Position numbers and translations under genes: made by a program. Under the pieces are notes generated by a model. It was not told the DNA's origin and did not search any database. It saw only the letters and a program-made list of their open reading frames with translations. Below are positions 1-5,773 of a stretch of 8,535 bases of DNA, piece after piece. Within the stretch, counting starts at the first letter, position 1. Every line of letters begins with the position of its first letter. This DNA comes from Victivallales bacterium. Lineage in GTDB: Bacteria > Verrucomicrobiota > Lentisphaeria > Victivallales > UBA1829. The stretch is taken from the NCBI GenBank assembly GCA_016285335.1, contig JAEEQO010000131.1, forward strand, positions 1 to 8,535, given 5' to 3'.

Positions 1-2
1 GG

Positions 3-941
3 ATCCCGAACCAGTACGGCGGCTGCGAGAACCTCGAGGCGATCGAGTTCATCCGCCATCTGAACGAGCTCGCGCACAAGCTGTACCCCGGCATCTCCAT
101 GATCGCCGAGGAATCCACCTCGTGGCCGGGCGTTTCGCGTCCGATCTACCTCGGCGGCCTCGGCTTCACGTTCAAGTGGAACATGGGCTGGATGCACGAC
201 ACGCTCGACTATTTCAAGCTCGACCCGATCTACCGCAGCTACCACCACGGCCAGCTCGCGTTCTCCATCTGCTACGCCTTCTCCGAAAACTTCATCCTGC
301 CGTTCAGCCACGACGAGGTCGTCCACGGCAAGCTCTCGCTCTTCGGCCGCATGTCCGGCGATTACGTGCAGAAATTCGCCAACCTCCGCGCGATGTACGT
401 GCTGATGGCGACCCACCCTGGCAAAAAGCTCATTTTCATGGGCGGCGAGTTCGCGCAGGTGATCGAGTGGAACTGCAACAACCAGTCCGTCGACTGGCTC
501 CTCCTCAAATATCCCGCGCACGATTCCATTCACCGCATGACCGCCGAGCTGAACAGGTTCTACCTCAGCCAGCCGGCGCTGTGGGAAGACGATTTCACGC
601 CGGAGGGGTTCCAGTGGCTCGACGCGGGCGATTTCAAACAGTCGGTCTACTCGTTCATCCGCTGGGACAAAAAACGCAAGGCGCCGCTCGTCGTGATCCT
701 GAACCTGACTCCGGTCGTGCGCGACAACTTCAACATCGGCGTCCCGCTCCCCGGCGAATGGGTCGAAGTTTTCAACACCGACCGCGAGGAGTACGGCGGC
801 ACGGGCCTGCTGAACGGGCAGAAGATGTTCACGTCGTCCGGCGAATGGCACGGCCAGCAGCAGTTCATCACGCTCCGGCTGCCGTGGCTCGGCGCCGTCG
901 TCCTGGCCCCGAAATCCGCCGTGAAGAAAGCGAAAAAGTAA
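3..941 (+). CDS. glgB: 1,4-alpha-glucan branching enzyme, C-terminal part (5' end outside window)
   Basis: This enzyme forms alpha-1,6 branches in glycogen by moving short alpha-1,4-glucan segments; it is cytosolic and belongs to glycoside hydrolase family 13. The frame is open from the window edge and ends at TAA 939-941, giving 312 residues, a bit over 40% of a usual ~730-residue GlgB. Visible motifs, numbered from the first full codon, are IPNQYGG (1-7), AEEST (35-39) with the expected acid/base Glu, GVSRP, the [13 protein letters not shown] block, and SHDEVVHGK (102-110) with the transition-state-stabilising Asp. FMGGEFAQ and a C-terminal beta domain ending in a Lys-rich tail follow. The nucleophile Asp region would lie upstream of the window. 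An internal ATG at 99 is not the start, because conserved GlgB sequence continues upstream of it. No other glycogen gene is in view. The match to E. coli GlgB is recalled from memory but is dense and unambiguous. Confidence 0.96.
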   Translation: MPNQYGGCENLEAIEFIRHLNELAHKLYPGISMIAEESTSWPGVSRPIYLGGLGFTFKWNMGWMHDTLDYFKLDPIYRSYHHGQLAFSICYAFSENFILPFSHDEVVHGKLSLFGRMSGDYVQKFANLRAMYVLMATHPGKKLIFMGGEFAQVIEWNCNNQSVDWLLLKYPAHDSIHRMTAELNRFYLSQPALWEDDFTPEGFQWLDAGDFKQSVYSFIRWDKKRKAPLVVILNLTPVVRDNFNIGVPLPGEWVEVFNTDREEYGGTGLLNGQKMFTSSGEWHGQQQFITLRLPWLGAVVLAPKSAVKKAKK

Positions 942-1004
942 GGCGGAAAAGCGTTCATCACCGTTTCCCGTTTGCCTGTGAAAACCGACATAAAGCCATT
1001 TCCC

Positions 1005-1054
1005 GCGCATATGCGCAAGTTTCAGTTAAAACAGGTTCCTCTTAACAGAAACTT
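1005..1054. repeat. palindrome plus abutting inverted repeat downstream of glgB
   Basis: GCGCATATGCGC (1005-1016) is a perfect 12-bp palindrome. Directly next to it, AAGTTTCAGTTAA (1017-1029) and TTAACAGAAACTT (1042-1054) form 13-nt arms that match at 12 of 13 positions around a 12-nt spacer. No T-run follows, so this is not a classical intrinsic terminator. It could be a transcript-end stem-loop for glgB, an operator, or a remnant of a small repeat element. The symmetry is seen directly; its role is unknown. Confidence 0.55.
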
Positions 1055-1195
1055 GGGTAAAATTCCAAAAGAAAGCTGCCAGGTCGAGTGGGGCTCGCGA
1101 GAATATGACGATATTCATGCCGATTTTTTTCCGCATACCCAGGACCATATCCCGTCAGGCTCCTGCCATGAAACACATTTTCGCATCTTCTTTCG

Positions 1196-1215
1196 CGGGG
1201 AAATCCCCGATTTTT
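1196..1215 (+). terminator. weak possible intrinsic terminator before the yajC promoter
   Basis: CGGGG and CCCCG form a 5-bp stem with loop AAAT at 1196-1209, followed by ATTTTT (1210-1215). It lies between glgB and the promoter at 1228, where a terminator would make sense. The stem is short, so this is a tentative call. Confidence 0.3.
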
Positions 1216-1227
1216 CGGAAAAAGTTC

Positions 1228-1255
1228 TTGTTTATTTGGAAAAAGGGTGTATATT
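1228..1255 (+). promoter_or_regulatory. sigma70-type promoter for yajC-secDF
   Basis: TTGTTT (1228-1233) is a plausible -35 box, and TATATT (1250-1255) is a -10 box 16 bp later; the overlapping TATTAT at 1252-1257 would give an 18-bp spacer. Transcription would start near 1262, leaving a leader of about 45 nt before the yajC ATG. The -10 region contains GTATATTATA (1249-1258), which also occurs at the second promoter in the window. Confidence 0.6.
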
Positions 1256-1306
1256 ATAGTTTTACGCATACAATTTTAGCTTCAACATAACCAGAAAGAT
1301 CTGACC

Positions 1307-1750
1307 ATGGCAAACACTTCCTTTGTCGTTTTCGCACAGGCCGCGGACGGTTCCGTGAGTGCGACCGCACCGGCTGCCGCCCCTGCCGCCGAGACAACCT
1401 CCGCCGAAACCGCGGCCTCCGGCGCGGGGCAGCAGGCTCCGCCGCCGAGCAATACCATGATGATGGTCCCGATCATCATCATCTTCGTCGTAATGATCGC
1501 GATCTCCCTCCGTACCAACAGCAAGGAAAAGAAAAAACGCGAGGAGATGATGAATTCGATCCGCAAGGGCACGAAGATCATGACCAGCGGCGGCATCCTC
1601 GGCGAGATCGCCGAAGTCCAGAAGGACCAGTTCCTCCTGAAGGTCGCGAACAATGTCCAGATCGCCATTTCCCGCACGGCCGTCGCGCAGGTCATCCAGC
1701 CCGCCGCCGACGCCGCTGACACGACGAAAGCCGAGGTGACGAAGAAATGA
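1307..1750 (+). CDS. yajC: preprotein translocase subunit YajC
   Basis: YajC is a small single-span inner-membrane protein that associates with SecDF and the SecYEG channel. The 147-residue product has an Ala/Pro/Thr-rich N-terminal stretch (about 11-48), one membrane segment (51-68, rich in Met/Ile/Val), a basic SKEKKKREE stretch, and the family core SIRKGTKIMTSGGILGEI (84-101). An Ala/Lys-rich tail ends it. E. coli YajC is about 110 residues, so the extra length is mostly the low-complexity N-terminus. The ATG at 1307 is preceded by a weak AGAAAG (1293-1298). The start is not certain, but no better one precedes the membrane segment. Its stop overlaps the secDF start in ATGA (1747-1750), which suggests translational coupling. 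Family and position next to secDF agree. Confidence 0.93.
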   Translation: MANTSFVVFAQAADGSVSATAPAAAPAAETTSAETAASGAGQQAPPPSNTMMMVPIIIIFVVMIAISLRTNSKEKKKREEMMNSIRKGTKIMTSGGILGEIAEVQKDQFLLKVANNVQIAISRTAVAQVIQPAADAADTTKAEVTKK

Positions 1751-4395
1751 ACAAGAGCAAGAGCGCATTTGCCATTTACTGCGTGTTCGCGATCGCCGTG
1801 ATCGGCGTGTTCGTCGCAGCCATGTTCCCGCTCAAGCAGAGCGATTTCTACGAGACGTTCAGCAAGCTTCTCTCCGACCCGTCCGACCCGACCATCCGGA
1901 AGGTGGTCGAGCGCTCGAAAGAGCTTCAGCAGGAAGACAAGATCAAGTATCTGTATCCCTCCACCGCGCTGGAAGCCGCGGCCCGCGAGATCAAAATGCC
2001 CGCCGCGGACGGCTCCGCGGCCTATTCCGTCGACCTGGTCCACTTCGTGAAGCCGAACATCGTGAAGGCGCAGAAGCTCCAGAACAACGGCGACGTGATC
2101 TCCCTGGTCCGCAAGAACGCCTCCGGCGCGATCCGCCTCGGCATCGACCTCAACGGCGGCGCGGAATTCCTGCTGCATCTGCAGGCCGACAAGGAGATGG
2201 ACAGCTCGCAGTTCGATTCGTTCCGCGACAACGCCATCGAAACGCTCCGCAAGCGTCTTGAGGCGCAGAACTACTTCGAAACGGAAATTTCCCCTGCCGG
2301 CCAGGATTTCGTTTCCGTGCGTGTGCCGTCCGTCAACTCCGACGACCGCGCCAACCTCGAAAAGCTGATCCTCCGTTCCGCCAGGCTTGAGTTCCGCCTC
2401 GTCCATCCGAACAACGACGTCGAGGTCCAGAAGTTCATGTCCTACCTCGCGCAGGGCGGCGATCCGGAATCCTATCCCGACACCCCGTCCGAGGCGGAAT
2501 TCCTCGCCGAAGAGCGCCGCGACGGCAACAACCTGATCACGGACTACACGCTCGTCGAGACCACCGTGCAGATGGAAGGCGACAACATCAAGGACTCCTA
2601 CGTGACCATGAACGAGTTCGGCCAGCGCGAGATCCTGCTGTTCTTCAACAACGCCGGCACCGTCCAGTTCGGCGAAGTCACCGGCAAGCACGTCGGCGAA
2701 CGTCTCGCCATCGTGCTCGACGGCCAGCTCTATTCCGCCCCGACCCTGCTCTCCAAGATCGACGGCGGCACGGCACGCATCACCGGCTCCTTCTCCCAGG
2801 AAGAAGCCAAGAGCGTGTCCGACGCCCTGAAGAGCGGCAGCCTGCCCTTCGTCATCACCATCGCGTCCCGTTCCGACATCGACGCCACGGTCGGCCAGGA
2901 GACCATCCGCAAGAGTATCTACAGCGGCATCCTCGGCACGGCGCTCGTGATGATCTTCATGCTCATCTACTACCGTCTCGCCGGCCTCGTGGCGAACATT
3001 TCGCTCCTCGTGAACACGGGCGTGCTGCTCGGCGCGATGGCGGCGTTCGACGTGACCCTGACGCTCCCCGGCATCGCCGGCATCATCCTGACCCTCGGCA
3101 TGGCCGTCGACGCCAACGTCCTGATCTACGAACGCATCCGCGAGGAACAGGACGCGGGCAAGTCGCTCGAATTCGCCGTGAAGACCGGTTTCGACCGCGC
3201 CTTCTCCGCCATCTTCGACTCGAACGTGACGACGCTCTTCACCGGCGCCATCCTGTACTGGCAGGGCACCGGCGCGATCAAGGGATTCGCCATGACGCTC
3301 GTCATCGGCATCTTCACCACCATGTTCTCGGCGGTCTTCCTGTCCCGCCTGCTCTTCGAGTTCTTCCTGATGCTCCCGCTGAAGCTGAAGAAGATCAACA
3401 TGATGATGTTCCTGCCGCATCCGCACTTCGACTTCATCAAGTTCCGTTTCGTCGGGTTCGGCATTTCCGCGTTCCTGATCCTCCTCTCGCTCGTCACGAT
3501 CTTCGTGCGCGGCAAAGACGCCCTCAGCATCGACTTCACCGGCGGCACCCAGCTGATCGTCAGCTACGTCCCGAAAGACAAGACCATGGCGCAGATCCCC
3601 GCCGGCGACATCGAAAAACTCCTGGAGAAGGAAGGCTACGACGCCAAGGCGACCTACAAGAAGATCACCGACGAGGAGAACGTCGACGGCCGCAGCGTGC
3701 TGGAGCTCGTCGTGCGCGACCGCGGCACCGGCACGGTCTCCCAGGAGAACGCCGAAACGCTGATCGGCAAGCTTGACGAAGCCTATCCCGACGTGAAGCT
3801 CACCAAGCTGTCCGAATCCACCCTCGGCGCGCTCATCGGCGCGGCATTCACGCGGTCCGCCATCAAGGCGCTGATCTGCGCCATGATCGGCATGATCATC
3901 TACATGGTCATCCGCTTCCAGTTCTCCTACTCCATCGCGGCGAACATCGCCCTGATCCACGACGTGATCGTGGCGACGGGCCTGTACCTGCTCTTCGGCG
4001 GGCAGATCTCCCTGCAGGTGGTCGCCTCGCTGCTGACGCTGATCGGCTACTCGGTCAACGACACCATCGTGATCTTCGACCGCCAGCGCGAAAACCTCGC
4101 CACGCGCAAGGGCATGAACTACTTCCAGATCGTCGACCTGAGCTTGAACCAGACGCTGGCACGTACCATTCTGACCTCCGTCTGCGTGATGCTGGTCCTG
4201 ATCTGCCAGCTGATCTTCGGCGGCGACGGCATCCGCGACTTCGTGGCGGTCATCCTGATCGGCAACATCGCCGGCTGCTACTCCTCCATCTTCGTCTCCC
4301 CGATGATCACCGCCTACTGGCACAAGCAGGAGCGCAACATCTCCTCCGAACGCCCGGAAGAGACCGCGAAAGAAGGCGAGGAAGCCAAGGCCTGA
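1747..4395 (+). CDS. secDF: fused protein translocase subunit SecDF
   Basis: SecDF is an RND-type inner-membrane protein that uses the proton-motive force to help pull exported proteins out of SecYEG on the periplasmic side. The 882-residue product joins SecD and SecF in one chain. The first membrane segment is about 9-28, followed by the large P1 periplasmic domain to about 388, with LGIDLNGG (131-138). SecD membrane segments 2-6 span about 391-536, including the GMAVDANVLIYERIREE motif (451-467) with the proton-relay Asp at 455. The SecF half begins near 545, with a first segment at 568-587, DFTGG (596-600), a periplasmic domain, and five more segments (about 702-855), including GYSVNDTIVIFDRQREN (767-783) with Asp772. 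An acidic tail ends it. About 100 residues separate the first membrane segment from LGIDLNGG, more than in E. coli SecD. The start overlaps the yajC stop. A terminator follows the gene. Confidence 0.96.
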   Translation: MNKSKSAFAIYCVFAIAVIGVFVAAMFPLKQSDFYETFSKLLSDPSDPTIRKVVERSKELQQEDKIKYLYPSTALEAAAREIKMPAADGSAAYSVDLVHFVKPNIVKAQKLQNNGDVISLVRKNASGAIRLGIDLNGGAEFLLHLQADKEMDSSQFDSFRDNAIETLRKRLEAQNYFETEISPAGQDFVSVRVPSVNSDDRANLEKLILRSARLEFRLVHPNNDVEVQKFMSYLAQGGDPESYPDTPSEAEFLAEERRDGNNLITDYTLVETTVQMEGDNIKDSYVTMNEFGQREILLFFNNAGTVQFGEVTGKHVGERLAIVLDGQLYSAPTLLSKIDGGTARITGSFSQEEAKSVSDALKSGSLPFVITIASRSDIDATVGQETIRKSIYSGILGTALVMIFMLIYYRLAGLVANISLLVNTGVLLGAMAAFDVTLTLPGIAGIILTLGMAVDANVLIYERIREEQDAGKSLEFAVKTGFDRAFSAIFDSNVTTLFTGAILYWQGTGAIKGFAMTLVIGIFTTMFSAVFLSRLLFEFFLMLPLKLKKINMMMFLPHPHFDFIKFRFVGFGISAFLILLSLVTIFVRGKDALSIDFTGGTQLIVSYVPKDKTMAQIPAGDIEKLLEKEGYDAKATYKKITDEENVDGRSVLELVVRDRGTGTVSQENAETLIGKLDEAYPDVKLTKLSESTLGALIGAAFTRSAIKALICAMIGMIIYMVIRFQFSYSIAANIALIHDVIVATGLYLLFGGQISLQVVASLLTLIGYSVNDTIVIFDRQRENLATRKGMNYFQIVDLSLNQTLARTILTSVCVMLVLICQLIFGGDGIRDFVAVILIGNIAGCYSSIFVSPMITAYWHKQERNISSERPEETAKEGEEAKA

Positions 4396-4428
4396 TCTCC
4401 TGACCTCTCCGCATTCACAGATTCCACA

Positions 4429-4466
4429 CGATGGCATGCCGTTTCCCCGGTGTGCCATCGTTTTTT
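4429..4466 (+). terminator. strong intrinsic terminator of yajC-secDF
   Basis: CGATGGCATGCCG (4429-4441) pairs with CGGTGTGCCATCG (4448-4460) to give a 13-bp stem with two internal G-U wobbles and a 6-nt loop. Six T residues (4461-4466) follow at once. It sits 33 bp after the secDF stop and separates that unit from the arn operon. Confidence 0.9.
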
Positions 4467-4535
4467 GTTGTGACAGCGTTTTACGTGAGGGATGCTGTTT
4501 TTCGAACTTTTTTTGCCTGTTTCGCGGGCGCGTGC

Positions 4536-4564
4536 TTGCATATCCACAATTTCAAGAGTATATT
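4536..4564 (+). promoter_or_regulatory. sigma70-type promoter for the arn-type operon
   Basis: TTGCAT (4536-4541) and TATATT (4559-4564) are separated by 17 bp, the standard spacing. Transcription should start near 4571, about 40 nt before the arnB ATG at 4611. AAGGAA (4595-4600) is a good ribosome binding site 10 bp before that ATG. GTATATTATA (4558-4567) repeats the 10-mer found at the yajC promoter. I saw no repeated CTTAA-type half-sites like a PmrA box here. Confidence 0.7.
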
Positions 4565-4610
4565 ATATAAATAAAATTATCGAAACTTTTTCAAAAGGAA
4601 CTGATTTTTT

Positions 4611-5762
4611 ATGCGTGAAACATTTCTGCCTTTTTCCAAGCCCTCGATCGAGGAATGGGAGATCTCCGAGGTCGCCAAGGTACTTCGTTCCGGCTGGATC
4701 ACCACCGGCCCGAAGAACGCCGAGTTCGAAAAAGCCTTCTGCGAATACACCGGCGCGAAATACGCGATCCCGCTGACCTCCGAGACGGCCGTGATGCAGG
4801 CGCTCTTCCGCGCGCTCGGCCTGAAGCCCGGCGACGAGGTCATCACCCCGTCCATGACGTGGGTCTCGCTCCCGAACATCGTGTCCCTGTACGGTGCGAA
4901 GCCCGTCTTCGTCGACTGCGACCGCGACACGCTCATGGTCACGCCGGAGGCGGTCGAGGCGGCGATCACGCCCAACACCAAAGCCATCGTCCCGGTCCAT
5001 TTCGCGGGCGGCGTGCTGGAGCTCGACAAGCTCCGCGCCATTGCGGACAAGCACGGCGTCGTGCTCATCGAAGACGCCGCCCACGCGCTCGGCGCCGAAT
5101 TCAAGGGCGAACGTATCGGCAAACGCGGCAACGTGATGTTCTCGTTCCACCCGATCAAGAACATCACCACGGGCGAGGGCGGCATGTTCGCCACGGACGA
5201 CGCGGCTCTGGCCGACCACGTCCGCAGCCTCAAGTTCCACGGCCTCGGCGTCGACGCCTACGACCGCCAGACCATGGGCCGCGCCCCGCAGGCGCAGGTG
5301 GTCGAGCCCGGATTCAAGTTCAACATGCCGGACATGCAGGCGGTCCTGGGCGTGACCCAGCTCACCCGCGTCGACCGCATGAACGCCGAACGCGGCCGTC
5401 TGGCTGCGCTCTACCGCGAACGCCTCGCCAACATCCCCGAGCTCATCCCGCTGGCGCAGCCCGCGTATGACTACAAGGATTCCTACCATCTCTTCGTGGT
5501 GCGCCTGGACATCGACAAGGCCGGCATCACGCGCGACGACTTCATGGCGGAGCTCAAAAAGCGCAACATCGGCACCGGCCTGCATTTCCGCTGCGTCCAC
5601 GGCCAGAAATACTACCGCGAAGCGTGCCCCGTCCCGGCCGGCTCCCTGCCGAACACCGAGTGGAACAGCGAACGCATCTTCTCGCTGCCGTTCTTCCCCG
5701 GCATGTCCGACGCCGACGTCGATGACGTGATCGACACCTGCAAAGAAATTCTGGCGAAGTGA
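4611..5762 (+). CDS. arnB: UDP-4-amino-4-deoxy-L-arabinose aminotransferase (DegT/DnrJ/EryC1 family)
   Basis: ArnB transfers an amino group from glutamate to the UDP-4-keto-pentose made by ArnA, giving UDP-L-Ara4N for lipid A modification; it is a cytosolic PLP enzyme. The 383-residue product has nearly the same length as E. coli ArnB and resembles it along its whole length. Motifs are LPFSKP (6-11), SGWITTGPKN (27-36), DEVITPSMTW (75-84), EDAAHALG (154-161) with the cofactor-ring Asp, and SFHPIKNIT (178-186), where Lys183 should form the PLP Schiff base. KFHGLGVDAYDR (208-219), GTGLHFRCVH (321-330) and SLPNTEWNSER (345-355) follow. The last motifs are typical of ArnB rather than of general DegT sugar aminotransferases. 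The start is supported by AAGGAA at 4595-4600. The arnT-like gene begins 11 bp after the stop and arnC comes next, so the context agrees. A related UDP-sugar aminotransferase activity cannot be excluded from sequence alone. Confidence 0.92.
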   Translation: MRETFLPFSKPSIEEWEISEVAKVLRSGWITTGPKNAEFEKAFCEYTGAKYAIPLTSETAVMQALFRALGLKPGDEVITPSMTWVSLPNIVSLYGAKPVFVDCDRDTLMVTPEAVEAAITPNTKAIVPVHFAGGVLELDKLRAIADKHGVVLIEDAAHALGAEFKGERIGKRGNVMFSFHPIKNITTGEGGMFATDDAALADHVRSLKFHGLGVDAYDRQTMGRAPQAQVVEPGFKFNMPDMQAVLGVTQLTRVDRMNAERGRLAALYRERLANIPELIPLAQPAYDYKDSYHLFVVRLDIDKAGITRDDFMAELKKRNIGTGLHFRCVHGQKYYREACPVPAGSLPNTEWNSERIFSLPFFPGMSDADVDDVIDTCKEILAK

Positions 5763-5773
5763 GGTAAGACTAC

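Larger units (their letters stand above)
942..1227. other. non-coding gap between glgB and the yajC promoter
   Basis: This stretch is more AT-rich than the genes around it. Short open frames cross it, but they have no ribosome binding site, no recognisable protein and no coding-like base use. It holds a 12-bp palindrome at 1005-1016, an abutting imperfect inverted repeat at 1017-1054, a small AT-rich hairpin at 1101-1116, and a short GC hairpin followed by T residues at 1196-1215. I see no tRNA or known structured RNA here. Confidence 0.6.

Noticed and set aside
1..6. GGATCC (BamHI site) at the very start, as a sign of a cloning junction
   Set aside because: The GlgB reading frame starts cleanly from the edge with conserved residues. 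One six-base site is no evidence of an artefact.
1101..1130. GAATAT-GACG-ATATTC hairpin with a T-run seven bases further on as a terminator
   Set aside because: The stem is AT-rich and weak, and the T-run is not adjacent, so termination is not well supported.
972..1259. Short + strand open frame in the gap between glgB and yajC
   Set aside because: It has no ribosome binding site, crosses the inverted repeat and the promoter, and its product resembles no family I know.
1282..4458. Very long open frame on the minus strand, antisense to yajC-secDF
   Set aside because: It is a shadow of a GC-biased gene: the translation is dominated by Asp, His, Arg, Val, Glu and Gly with no family motifs. The + strand encodes clear YajC and SecDF over the same bases.
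4467..4610. PmrA or PhoP box upstream of arnB
   Set aside because: I looked for CTTAA-type or TGTTTA-type direct repeats next to the -35 box and found none.
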